64,000 nucleotides of DNA, taken from NCBI GenBank assembly GCA_905233135.1, contig CAJOCQ010000004.1, positions 1-64,000 on the forward strand, given 5' to 3'. Of the stretch, positions 25,790 through 33,998 are shown piece after piece. A model generated the notes under the pieces. It saw only the letters and a list, made by a program, of their open reading frames with translations. It had not been told where the DNA came from and made no database searches. The position numbers were made by a program, and so were the translations under genes. Each line of letters begins with the position of its first letter. Position 1 is the stretch's first letter. Source of the stretch: an uncultured Selenomonadaceae bacterium. Its GTDB lineage: Bacteria > Bacillota > Negativicutes > Selenomonadales > Selenomonadaceae.

Positions 25790-26443
25790 TTAAAATTCCA
25801 TAGCGGGATTACCGAAAACTTTTGCATTTGCCTTGACTTTTCGCAAAACAACGCTGCCCGTGCCAATGTACGCGCCATTTTCAATTTTTACTTTCGGAAT
25901 AATTGCAACGTGGCTTGCAACAAAAACTTCTTCGCCAATCTGCGCGAAGCCGCCAACGTCAACGTGCGACATTATGCAGGAATATTTTCCAACTTTGACA
26001 TCGTGCCCGAGATAACTTGAATTGTTGATAACGACAAAATCGCCGACTTCGACATTATTGCCAACGCCATTATCTAAACAAATGATAACGCCGCGCCCAA
26101 TTTTCGCAGTTGGAAAAATGCTGGAGCGGTTATTAACAATGCTGACAAATTCCGCGCCGCGCGCCAACATTTTTTCAATTATTTTTCTGCGAACTTGCGG
26201 CGTACCAATAGCGCAAATAAAAACGTCGTCCGCATTAATTGCGTAATTGTCAACGTCGCCGAGCACGGGAATATTTTCAGGCAACTTTTGATATTCTTCC
26301 GCCGCCAATTTAATATCGCCGTCAAGAAATCCTTTAATCTGCCATTCAATGTTAAATTCGTTGCTCTGTTGCGCGTGCCAATAAACTTCGCGGGCGAAGC
26401 CGCCGACGCCTATTATTATTAAATTTTTCAAATTAATTTCCAA
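25790..26443 (-). CDS. NeuD/PglD-like acyltransferase (left-handed beta-helix)
   Basis: A 217-residue sugar O- or N-acyltransferase. The N-terminal Rossmann-like part LIIIGVGGFAREVYWHA (residues 8-24) is followed by hexapeptide repeats (about 105-205), including GYLGHDVKVG-type turns, with catalytic His expected in SSYLGHD near 146. Family members acetylate amino sugars or sialic acids using acetyl-CoA. Placement between two ACP genes raises the possibility that the acyl donor is an acyl-ACP. The start is TTG at 26443, overlapping the upstream ACP gene by 11 bases; a second in-frame TTG at 26428 is possible. Confidence 0.85.
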   Translation of the reverse strand: MEINLKNLIIIGVGGFAREVYWHAQQSNEFNIEWQIKGFLDGDIKLAAEEYQKLPENIPVLGDVDNYAINADDVFICAIGTPQVRRKIIEKMLARGAEFVSIVNNRSSIFPTAKIGRGVIICLDNGVGNNVEVGDFVVINNSSYLGHDVKVGKYSCIMSHVDVGGFAQIGEEVFVASHVAIIPKVKIENGAYIGTGSVVLRKVKANAKVFGNPAMEF

Positions 26444-26684
26444 CTTTCAGCGCATTTACTTTTTCGACAATCTTATTAATTGTGTCCCAAGTTTTGGCGT
26501 TGTAATCTTCGTCTGGAACTTCAATTTCAAAAGTATCTTCAATTTCAAAAAGCAATTTCGTAAAATCCAAAGAATCAACGCCCTGTTCCATAATTTTTTT
26601 ATCGACGTCAAAATTATCAAAATCAACGTCAGAATCAAGCTTTGCATTTTTCGCAACTTCGATAATATCTTTTGCGGTAACCAT
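26433..26684 (-). CDS. acyl carrier protein
   Basis: An 83-residue ACP with the classical attachment motif GVDSLDFTKLLFEIED (Ser near residue 37). The start is ATG at 26684 with GAGG ahead. It follows the KAS III gene and overlaps the acyltransferase gene, so it belongs to the same unit. Confidence 0.88.
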   Translation of the reverse strand: MVTAKDIIEVAKNAKLDSDVDFDNFDVDKKIMEQGVDSLDFTKLLFEIEDTFEIEVPDEDYNAKTWDTINKIVEKVNALKVGN

Positions 26685-26731
26685 AAAATTTTGCCTCACA
26701 ATCTTTTTAAAACAGTAGCTGCCGCTGACAT

Positions 26732-27625
26732 TCACGCGCCGAATCCGCACATTAAAATATTTTTTATTCTTGTATCGTTCAAATAATGCTGCAAAACGAG
26801 CGGCAACGATGAAGAAATTGTATTGCCGTATTCCTGCGCTTTGAAAGGAACTTTTGCAAGCGGCAGTTCAAGCTTTTTGGCTAATTCTTCGACAACAAAT
26901 TTGCTTGCTTGGTGGAAAACGAACAAGTCAACATTTTCGGCGGCAAGCTGATTTTCTTCCAAACATCTTTGAATTGCCGCCGCGCCTTCGCGCAGGACAA
27001 AATTAAAAACGCGGCGATTGTCAATCGAAAGATAAACATTCGGACGCTTTATAATTGCGTTAAAGCCTTTGCCGCGCGTTGCAAAAGTAGTTTTGCCGAG
27101 TGAAAATTTTCCGCGCGTACTTAGCAAGGTTGCAGTTGCCGCGTCGCCCAAAAGTAAATCCGCGTTTTTATCTTCGGGATTTAAAATTTTTGAACAGGGG
27201 TCGCAGGTAAAAACCACGCCGTTTGAAAAGCCGTTTTGCTCCATAAAACTTTGCAAAATGTTGACGCTGTAAACGTAGCCCGAACACGCCAAACGCACGT
27301 CAAACGCCGCGCAATTTTCATTCAGCGAAAGTTTATCCTGCAAAATTGCGGAAGTGTGAGGCATCTGAAAATCCCCGTTATGACTGCAAAGCAAAATGCA
27401 TTCAACATCTTTTTCGGAAAAATTTCCTGCGCTCGTTTTTAAATTTTGAAAAGCTTTCACGCACATATCAGAAGTTTCTTCGTCGGGATTTTTCCGCGCC
27501 GTCGAAATAAAGCCGACTTTATTTTTGACAAAATCCGCGTCAACTTGTTTACCGTCATAAACTTTTGAAAAGCTGTCTTGGCGGTTTTCGGGAATGTACA
27601 CGCCGATATTTTCAATTCCTATCAA
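26732..27625 (-). CDS. 3-oxoacyl-ACP synthase III-like protein, truncated by a late in-frame TGA
   Basis: A 297-residue KAS III with the complete catalytic triad: Cys114 in RLACSGY, His238 in FHQAS and Asn268 in GNTIS. The frame ends CGFGA then TGA (26732-26734). It continues without other stops as MSAAATVLKRL to a second TGA at 26696, which is exactly the missing KAS III tail (usual CGFG-x-G-M-S). One base change (GGA to TGA) explains it. The last 12 residues, which close the fold, are lost unless read through. It would condense a starter acyl-CoA with malonyl-ACP on the neighbouring carriers. Confidence 0.8.
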   Translation of the reverse strand: MIGIENIGVYIPENRQDSFSKVYDGKQVDADFVKNKVGFISTARKNPDEETSDMCVKAFQNLKTSAGNFSEKDVECILLCSHNGDFQMPHTSAILQDKLSLNENCAAFDVRLACSGYVYSVNILQSFMEQNGFSNGVVFTCDPCSKILNPEDKNADLLLGDAATATLLSTRGKFSLGKTTFATRGKGFNAIIKRPNVYLSIDNRRVFNFVLREGAAAIQRCLEENQLAAENVDLFVFHQASKFVVEELAKKLELPLAKVPFKAQEYGNTISSSLPLVLQHYLNDTRIKNILMCGFGA

Positions 27626-27643
27626 AAAAAATTCCCCCCAAAA

Positions 27644-28697
27644 TTAAATTTGAGAGGAAGCAAAAATTTTAGTGCCGCTTAAATCAACAACGCTCGCCGC
27701 GCAGGTTAACCCCGTACCGAAGCCGCAAATTACAACTTTTTTCAGCGCAGGATTGACGCCCGCAAAAAGCGTCGAGAGCATAAGCGGAATTGATACACAA
27801 GTTGTATTTCCGGTTTTGCCTGCGCCGAATGGAACTTTTTCGGCGGCAACTTTCAGGCGTTTTGTAATGTAGTTTGAAATTAAAATGTTGGCTTGATGAA
27901 GTGGAAAAGATTTATTTCTGACGGCGGCAAATTTAAAATTTCCAGCGTTTTATAAATGACGCGCTTAACATTTTTCAAAACGAAATTCATTATTTCCATT
28001 CCGTCCATTGCAATATTTTCGAGCGTGCGCCCGTTGCCGTTTTCGTCAAAATTTAAAATATCTGTTACGCCAATTTTGCGCGGCATTCTGAAACCGCCCG
28101 CTTGTACCATTAAATTTTTTCCCTGCGCGCCGTCCGTGAAAAAATTAAACGCCGAATTTTGCGCGGAATTTTTTTCAGATAAAATCGTTGCACTGCCCGC
28201 ATCGCCGAAAACCATTCTTAAAGCTTTATCGTGCTCGTTAATATATTTCGTCGGCGTGTCGCCAACGCAGAGCAAAACATTTTTGCAATAGCCCGTTTCA
28301 ATCAATAAAGCCGCTTGAAAAATCCCGTACACATAGCCCGCGCACCCGTAATTAATATCCATAGAAATTACGCGGTTGGGAAGATTCAAACGACTTTATA
28401 AAATTGCGGCAGTATGAGGAACAAGATAATCAGGCGTTTCGGTTACGAAAATTATTGCGTCGATAATTTCGGGCGTTATTTCGGTTTCGCCAAAAATTTT
28501 TTGCGCGGCGGCAACGCAATAATCGGCAGAAGTTTTATTTTCGGGGGCAATGTGTACTTCGGTTATTCCGGTGTTTTTGATAATTTTTTTACGATGTCTT
28601 CGCCGTAATCTTCGGACAAATTTTCAAGCTTTAAAATTTCTTAGGGCAAAGTTGCGGCTATTGCCCTAATTTCCAATTTATTAAAAATTTTTTCCAT
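27644..28697 (-). pseudogene. 3-oxoacyl-ACP synthase III pseudogene
   Basis: The whole gene can be followed from ATG 28697 (two bases after the folE2 stop) to TAA 27644, about 351 codons. It carries four lesions: TAA at 28641-28643 within LP-*-EILKLEN; a one-base loss in an A-run (plus-strand T7 at 28584-28590) after EDIVKK; TAA at 28396-28398 within AAIL-*-SRLNLPN (CAA to TAA would fit); and a one-base loss near 27897 inside HFHQAN. The triad is still readable: Cys in NYGCAGY, His in HQAN and Asn in TGNTT. Clearly inactive. Confidence 0.85.
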
Positions 28698-28698
28698 A

Positions 28699-29481
28699 TC
28701 AACTCAATCTTTCTGAATGAAATGCAAAGGCGTTATGATTGTGAATCGACTCGAAATTTTCACATTCAACCTCGAACGCAGAAATATTTTTAAGTTGCCG
28801 CAATGCAATTACAACATCGCGCAGAATATCTTCAACAAACTTTGGATTTTTATAAGCCGCCTCTGTAACAAATTTTTCGTCTTCGCGCTTCAGCAAAGGA
28901 TAAATTTTGGCGGAGCCTTGCTTTTCAATCAGCTTTACAATTTCTTCAAGGTTTAAATTTTCAACGTCAACAAAATTAATTTTGACGCGGCAAATTGAGC
29001 GTTGATTATGTGCGCCGAAATCAGAAATTTCCTTGCTGCAAGGACAAAGCGAAGTAAAGGGAACTTCCAACTTGACGCTGAAATTTGTTTTGACACTGCG
29101 CGAATATTCGGCGGAAATTTCGCAGGCAATATCAAGCAAAGAAAATTTTTCGGAAATTGGCGCGGCGCGTTTCACAAAAAATTTAAATGCCATACAAATT
29201 GCCGCAAAATCAGTTTCAAGTTTTTCTGTAGCGTCAATCAAAATTTTTTCAATGTCAGCAATTTTCAGTTTGTCCTCTGAAAAATCCGTCAAAATTTCAA
29301 CCAGCCGACTCATATGCGTACCGCGAATTTTTTCGCTCAATGAAACTGTAAAGCGTATCTTTGCAAGTATTTGCTGAAATTTTTCCCCCGTTAAAAGAAA
29401 AAACGGCAGGTGTACTGCTGTAACGCCTGTCTGTTGAATTTTTATTCCGCGTGTATCTAATTGGTTTTGTACGTCAATCAT
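28699..29481 (-). CDS. folE2: GTP cyclohydrolase FolE2 (type IB)
   Basis: This enzyme makes dihydroneopterin triphosphate from GTP, the first step of folate or queuosine-type pathways, and can use metals other than zinc. The product is 260 residues. The start DVQNQLDTRGIKIQQTGV, the PVSLSEKIRGTHMSR-like segment (VSLSEKIRGTHMSRLVE), the catalytic-region LCPCSKEIS (near residue 144) and the late ESIHNHNAFA match FolE2. The start is ATG at 29481 after GAGAGGG. It heads the operon containing the decayed KAS III/ACP genes. Confidence 0.92.
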   Translation of the reverse strand: MIDVQNQLDTRGIKIQQTGVTAVHLPFFLLTGEKFQQILAKIRFTVSLSEKIRGTHMSRLVEILTDFSEDKLKIADIEKILIDATEKLETDFAAICMAFKFFVKRAAPISEKFSLLDIACEISAEYSRSVKTNFSVKLEVPFTSLCPCSKEISDFGAHNQRSICRVKINFVDVENLNLEEIVKLIEKQGSAKIYPLLKREDEKFVTEAAYKNPKFVEDILRDVVIALRQLKNISAFEVECENFESIHNHNAFAFHSERLS

Positions 29482-29491
29482 TTTTGCCCTC

Positions 29492-30166
29492 TCAATTAAC
29501 ATCGACGCTGATAACGCCTTCAAGCCGCTTTATTGCGTCAACAACGACAACGCTTTTCAAACTTCGGTGGTTGTAAACCTCAAATTCTATAATCAAAATA
29601 TCTGAATGATCCTCGTCCGCCTTAACTTTGACGCCGCGAACTTTCAGCTGTAAATCGTCAATGCAAGAACTTATGTGCATAAGTTGTCCCGGCTTGTCGT
29701 GAGTGCGCACTGTCAAATATAAATTTTTTTCGTGCATAACCCATTCATCAATTCGGGACAAAGTGCCGAGCGTTGAAAAAATCAGCGCGGTTGTAAAAAG
29801 TGCGCCCGAATAATAGCCCGCACCAACCGCCAAGCCTACGCCCGACACCGCCCAAATACAAGCCGCAGTAGTTAAACCTGTGACAGTTAAGCCTTCTTTC
29901 ATAATTGCGCCCGCGCCCAAAAATCCAATCCCGCTTACAACTTGCGCCGCCAATCTTGCAGGATCAGCGTTGGTTCTGCCTTCGACGTTGAAATATAACG
30001 CCTCACTCAATACCATTATCAAGCAGGAGCCGAGACAAACAAGGACGTTTGTTCGCAAGCCCGCAGATTTTCGCCGACTTTGCCGCTCATATCCTATTAC
30101 GCCGCCCAATATGCAAGCCAGCGTTAATCTGAAAAACAGTTCCCATTCCGAAATCAAAACTCTCAC
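29492..30166 (-). CDS. MgtC/SapB-family membrane protein
   Basis: A 224-residue protein with an N-terminal MgtC domain. The first helix ends with GGVIGYERQSRRKSAGLRTNVLVCLGSCL (about 22-50), the family signature. The helix 3 region is QVVSGIGFLGAGAIM (about 75-89), followed by TTAACIWAVSGVG. An ACT-like C-terminal domain (about 150-224) completes it. Family members act in Mg2+ limitation and acid adaptation. The start is GTG. It ends 11 bases before folE2. Confidence 0.9.
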   Translation of the reverse strand: MRVLISEWELFFRLTLACILGGVIGYERQSRRKSAGLRTNVLVCLGSCLIMVLSEALYFNVEGRTNADPARLAAQVVSGIGFLGAGAIMKEGLTVTGLTTAACIWAVSGVGLAVGAGYYSGALFTTALIFSTLGTLSRIDEWVMHEKNLYLTVRTHDKPGQLMHISSCIDDLQLKVRGVKVKADEDHSDILIIEFEVYNHRSLKSVVVVDAIKRLEGVISVDVN

Positions 30167-30258
30167 CTGTTTAATTGGTTGGTGTTGTTGAAAAAATTTT
30201 TAACGCCTAAAAAAAATTTTCAACAACACCATTTAACATTTTATAATAAAAATAATTG

Positions 30259-31113
30259 CTATTGAGCCAAAATGGTTTTAAACATTGACAAAATTTCTTG
30301 TCCGTAATATCTGCCGGGTACTGCCCAACGCCCGTTTAAATCTTGCCAATTTCCCAAAGTTCTTGAACCGTATGATTGTCTTACAATATCGTAGCGCGGG
30401 TCAATTATCGGTGTAAAAGGTCTGCGCGTCGAAGAATACGCCAATAAATGTTGAATGTGCGCACGAACGCCCATTTGCGGCGTTGCAAAAAATTCGCCTT
30501 TGACGCCGCCGCCCGTTGTACCCAAGCCGCAATAATTATTTTGTTCGGGGATAACGTCGCCGCCGTATCTGAAAAAGCCTGTTTCTTTCAACGCCTGCGC
30601 AAATGCAACGTCGGGGCGAATACCTTCGCGCGCGCCTTCTTCGTAATAATAGGAAACAATTTCTTCAGCCGTTACGGGCAAATTCGGATAGGGATTATTA
30701 TTCAAAAGATAACGCACGCATTGTTCCTGCGTTGCCATTGGCGTACCGATTATCGAAGTATCATAAATCGAAACTGTTTCGGGAACTTCGGCGGTTTCTG
30801 TAACTTCTGTAAAATCTGTTCCAAAATTTTCTTCGGAATATGTTATATCGTTATTGTCATTCGGGAATAAAAATGAATGCGGCGTAGTTTCGCCGATTAT
30901 CGAACTGAAAATTGCGCCGTCGTCAACTTCGGTCGGAATTTTTCTTTCAATTTGAGTTGTACGGCTTTTACTTGAAGTTTTTCGCACCTCCGATTTTGTA
31001 GAAACTTTTGAATCGTGAATCCTTTTCGCGTCTGCAGTCAAGGGCATTGAAACTGCGAACGCTCCCAATACAAACGCTGATACTAATTTTTTTAAGTTTT
31101 GCTTATTCAACAT
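30259..31113 (-). CDS. exported glucosaminidase-domain protein (peptidoglycan hydrolase)
   Basis: A 284-residue protein. A signal peptide (KKLVSAFVLGAFAVSMPLTADA, residues about 7-28) is followed by a low-complexity Ser/Thr/Lys linker to about 130. A C-terminal glucosaminidase domain holds the catalytic-Glu region AFAQALKETGFFRYGG (near 175-190) and the NYCGLGTTGG segment. It cleaves the GlcNAc-MurNAc backbone in the periplasm or at the surface. The start is ATG at 31113 behind GGGGTG. The domain is common near flagellar or division functions, but no such link is visible here. Confidence 0.87.
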   Translation of the reverse strand: MLNKQNLKKLVSAFVLGAFAVSMPLTADAKRIHDSKVSTKSEVRKTSSKSRTTQIERKIPTEVDDGAIFSSIIGETTPHSFLFPNDNNDITYSEENFGTDFTEVTETAEVPETVSIYDTSIIGTPMATQEQCVRYLLNNNPYPNLPVTAEEIVSYYYEEGAREGIRPDVAFAQALKETGFFRYGGDVIPEQNNYCGLGTTGGGVKGEFFATPQMGVRAHIQHLLAYSSTRRPFTPIIDPRYDIVRQSYGSRTLGNWQDLNGRWAVPGRYYGQEILSMFKTILAQ

Positions 31114-31278
31114 CGAACACCCCATTTAAAAATTTATTCATAAAGTTTTCAGTTTGCCTTGCAAAGTATACACCATAATAAATTTCAGTGCAAGAATTAC
31201 TTTCAATTATCAAGGCAATCACTGATAGAATTTTAAAAATTTCTAATGCAATTTTAAAGACAAAAGATTTTTTTACGA

Positions 31279-31284
31279 TATAAT
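31279..31284 (+). promoter_or_regulatory. -10 hexamer of the secreted-protein gene
   Basis: TATAAT in AT-rich DNA, 31 bases before the ATG at 31316. The -35 is weak (TTTAAA-like). Confidence 0.5.
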
Positions 31285-31315
31285 TAGCGCAGTAAAACGT
31301 TGGGAGGAAAGTTTT

Positions 31316-32023
31316 ATGAACAGCTTAAAAAAGAAAATCCTCGCCGGTCTTTTAAGCGGCGCAATTATTTTTACGGGCGGGCTTGCAATTAATTCTGTAC
31401 AAGCCGCCGAAAATTCCACGAATCAGCAACAAGAATTTGGCAGGCATCAGCGCGGCGAACGCCCGAAAATGACGGACGAACAGCGCAGCCAACGCATTAA
31501 AGAATTTGCCGAACATTACGGCGTTAATCAAGCTGAAGTTGAAGCGGCTTTAAAAAAGCATACCGATTTCAGGGATTTACAGCAAGCGGCAATTCTTGCG
31601 AAACTCAGCGGCAAATCTTTTTCTGAAGTTTTGTCAATGAAAACCGATTGGCGGCAAGTTGCAGAAAAGCTCGGCGTTTCTCGTGAACAAGTCGAAAATT
31701 TTATGAAAGCCGAAATGCTCGAAGGGCTCGCCAAAAATTCTAAACTCGATACAAAAACCGTTGAAAGTCTTTTGAAAGAAAAGTACAATCCGCGCGATAT
31801 TACCATTGCGGGGCGAATTGCCGACGCTTCAGGCAAAAATATTAAATCCGTCATTGCAAAAAAGAAAATCAACAATAATTGGGAAGACGTTGCAAAAGAA
31901 TTTAATGTCGATTGGAAAAAAATCACAAATTCCGAACGCGGACGCGGCTTCGGTAACGGAAACGGCTTCGGCAGAAATCACGAACGCGGCGATAAAAATC
32001 AACGCCCGCAAGCCGAAGATTAA
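31316..32023 (+). CDS. secreted charged helical protein of unknown function
   Basis: A 235-residue protein with a signal peptide (KKKILAGLLSGAIIFTGGLAINSVQA, cleavage near residue 30). The mature part is highly charged: a Gln/Arg-rich start, then three or more helical repeats of the form YGVNQAEVEAALK, LGVSREQVENFMK and FNVDWKKI, and a Gly/Arg/Asn-rich tail (RGFGNGNGFGRN). The repeats resemble short helix-turn units seen in secreted DUF2680-type proteins, but I do not claim the family. A GGGAGGAAAG ribosome site is present. Confidence 0.7.
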   Translation: MNSLKKKILAGLLSGAIIFTGGLAINSVQAAENSTNQQQEFGRHQRGERPKMTDEQRSQRIKEFAEHYGVNQAEVEAALKKHTDFRDLQQAAILAKLSGKSFSEVLSMKTDWRQVAEKLGVSREQVENFMKAEMLEGLAKNSKLDTKTVESLLKEKYNPRDITIAGRIADASGKNIKSVIAKKKINNNWEDVAKEFNVDWKKITNSERGRGFGNGNGFGRNHERGDKNQRPQAED

Positions 32024-32044
32024 AATTTTAAACTTGACGAACTC

Positions 32045-32075
32045 AGCACAACTGCAAAACGGTTGTGCTTTTTTT
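32045..32075 (+). terminator. intrinsic terminator
   Basis: AGCACAAC pairs with GGTTGTGCT, followed by seven T, 22 bases after the stop codon. Confidence 0.85.
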
Positions 32076-32126
32076 GTTGCAAAAATTATTGCGTTGTTGT
32101 AGGATTTACAAAAGGAGTTGGACGCT

Positions 32127-32387
32127 ATGAAAATTCAAGGCGCGGTAATTATAGAACAGGGCGTAACTTTTGCAATAGTCGCCGTCAAACAATCAGTTAC
32201 AAATTACACTTCCAGAATAATCAGCACGCGGCAACAACTACAATATTTTTTCCCGAATATGCCTATAATTTTAATGTCGCTCGATTCAAACGGCACGCCG
32301 CACTATTACGGCAGGCGCGATATTGTGGAATTTTTAAAAACTGTTCGGCTTGACCAAATCCCTTGGAAAGAATTTCATATTTATTAA
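32127..32387 (+). CDS. small conserved-looking hypothetical protein
   Basis: An 86-residue soluble protein starting at ATG 32127, 9 bases after AAGGAG. It is beta/alpha in character (IIEQGVTFAIVAVKQSV, then PIILMSLDSNGTPHYYGRRDIVEFLK). No family is recognised. It is preceded by a terminator and followed by element copy D, so it is a single-gene unit. Confidence 0.6.
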   Translation: MKIQGAVIIEQGVTFAIVAVKQSVTNYTSRIISTRQQLQYFFPNMPIILMSLDSNGTPHYYGRRDIVEFLKTVRLDQIPWKEFHIY

Positions 32388-32467
32388 AATTTTTATTTTT
32401 TGAAGATACGGCATTTCTTTCTTTTGGCGCAAAAGAAAGAAACGCCTGGCAAAGAAAGAAAACATTA

Positions 32468-32584
32468 CCGCCCGTCAGTGCCGCTCGGGTACTGTACGCC
32501 CTTAGTAACAAGTGGCCCCCTTTGGGGCCTCAACTTTTTCCAACGCACCAAGATTACCGCGCGCTGCGGCTGAGAGACGGGCGG
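32468..32584 (+). repeat. 117-bp palindromic element, copy D
   Basis: Starts CCGCCCGTCA and ends GACGGGCGG, with the GGCCCC/GGGGCC core at 32514-32529. An upstream arm GGCATTTCTTTC...GAAAGAAACGCC forms a hairpin at 32410-32446. The gap 32388-32707 contains only this element and its flanks. Confidence 0.85.
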
Positions 32585-32707
32585 AAGTTACCGGCACTGA
32601 CAGGTTGCAGTTTTCAGCTTAGAAATTAGCAGTTGCCGCGCATCCTGTGCGCACTTCATATAAAATTCTTTCTAAGGAAAATATTAAATTTTAAAGGAGC
32701 AAAAATT

Positions 32708-33994
32708 TTGGACAGAGCAAGATTTTCGGCAATAAAAACCGTGTACGCGGTACAAACTGAAGGCGCGTTTTCAAACATTGCACTCGCGCAGATTTTGCGA
32801 AAGGAAAAACTTTCTGACATTGACAGGAGATTTTGTACCGAATTAGTTTACGGCACGATTAAAGCCGGCGCGTCGCTCGACTGGAAAATTTCAAAGTACG
32901 TAAACCGCTCGCTTGATAAAATCGACGCAAAAATTTTAGCCGTATTAAGAGTTGGAATGTATCAAATATTTTTCTTGGACAGAGTGCCGAATTCGGCGGC
33001 AGTCAATGAATCTGTAGAAATTGCAAAAAAATTCGTTAATATCGGCGCGTCAAAATTTGTAAACGGCGTTTTGCGTTCGGCGGTACGCGAGCCGCAAAAA
33101 TCAGATTTTCCGACTGATGACAGCATAGAAACTTTGGCGTTGCAAACTTTTCACCCCGCTTGGCTTGTAAAATTATTCGTGGAAGAATTCGGGCTTGAGA
33201 CTGCAAAAAAAATCTGCGCGACGAATAACATTGAGCCGCCGCTTTGTTTGAGAGTAAATTTTTTGAAGTCAAGCCGCGCGGAAATTTTAGCCGCGTTGAA
33301 AAAATTCGGCGCAGTTGCTGAAGAATCTAAACTTGTACCCGAAGGAATTATTTGCAAAAGTCACGGCGCGTTGGACACTTTTAAGCCGCTGAAAATCGGC
33401 TTGTGCCAAGTGCAAGATGAAAGTTCAATGCTTGCCGCGCGTTGGCTGAATCCCGCCGAAAACGATTTTGTAATTGACTGCTGCGCCGCGCCCGGCGGTA
33501 AAGCTACGCACATTGCCGAGCTTATGAAAAATCGCGGGCGGATTATTGCGGCTGATATTTTTGAAATGAAACTTCAGCACATTAAAGAAAATGCAGCGCG
33601 TTTAGGGATAAAAATTATTGAGCCTGTACTGCTTGACGCGCGGGAAATCGGCAAAAAGTTTTTCAATCAAGCCGACAAAGTTTTAATTGACGCGCCCTGT
33701 TCGGGATTGGGCGTCATTCGCAGAAAGGCTGATTTGCGCTGGAAAAAATCTTTTGCCGAAATTGCAGAATTGCCTAAACTTCAAGCAGAAATTCTTGCAA
33801 GTGCCGCAAATGCCGTTAAACGCGGCGGCACCCTGATTTACAGCACGTGCACTATTATACGCCGTGAAAATGAAAGTATCGTGGAAAATTTTCTCAAATT
33901 AAATAAAAATTTTAAAATTGTTGACACGAAAAAATTTTTGCCGCACATTGACGGCACGGACGGTTTTTTCATTGCTAAATTAGTTAGGAGTTAA
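32708..33994 (+). CDS. rsmB: 16S rRNA (cytosine-967-C5) methyltransferase RsmB
   Basis: A 428-residue protein with an N-terminal NusB-like RNA-binding domain (about 1-140) and a C-terminal Rossmann methyltransferase. Motifs are DCCAAPGGKATHIAEL (near 257-272), VLIDAPCSGLGVIRRK (near 325-340, with the PC-S Cys) and YSTCTIIRRENE (near 378, nucleophile Cys). The start is TTG at 32708 behind AAGGAG; upstream in-frame codons run back into the repeat element. It heads the rsmB-rlmN-trmB-ftsW run. Confidence 0.93.
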   Translation: MDRARFSAIKTVYAVQTEGAFSNIALAQILRKEKLSDIDRRFCTELVYGTIKAGASLDWKISKYVNRSLDKIDAKILAVLRVGMYQIFFLDRVPNSAAVNESVEIAKKFVNIGASKFVNGVLRSAVREPQKSDFPTDDSIETLALQTFHPAWLVKLFVEEFGLETAKKICATNNIEPPLCLRVNFLKSSRAEILAALKKFGAVAEESKLVPEGIICKSHGALDTFKPLKIGLCQVQDESSMLAARWLNPAENDFVIDCCAAPGGKATHIAELMKNRGRIIAADIFEMKLQHIKENAARLGIKIIEPVLLDAREIGKKFFNQADKVLIDAPCSGLGVIRRKADLRWKKSFAEIAELPKLQAEILASAANAVKRGGTLIYSTCTIIRRENESIVENFLKLNKNFKIVDTKKFLPHIDGTDGFFIAKLVRS

Positions 33995-33998
33995 AATT

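Noticed and set aside
26732-26734. TGA recoding (selenocysteine or Gly-TGA code) in KAS III
   Set aside because: Many neighbouring genes end at TGA, the residue expected here is Gly rather than Cys/Sec, and the adjacent KAS III has TAA nonsense codons, so mutation is the simpler reading.
31528-31926. 132-codon open frame antisense to the secreted-protein gene
   Set aside because: It is a mirror of a biased coding frame on the plus strand, with no ribosome site or recognisable domain.
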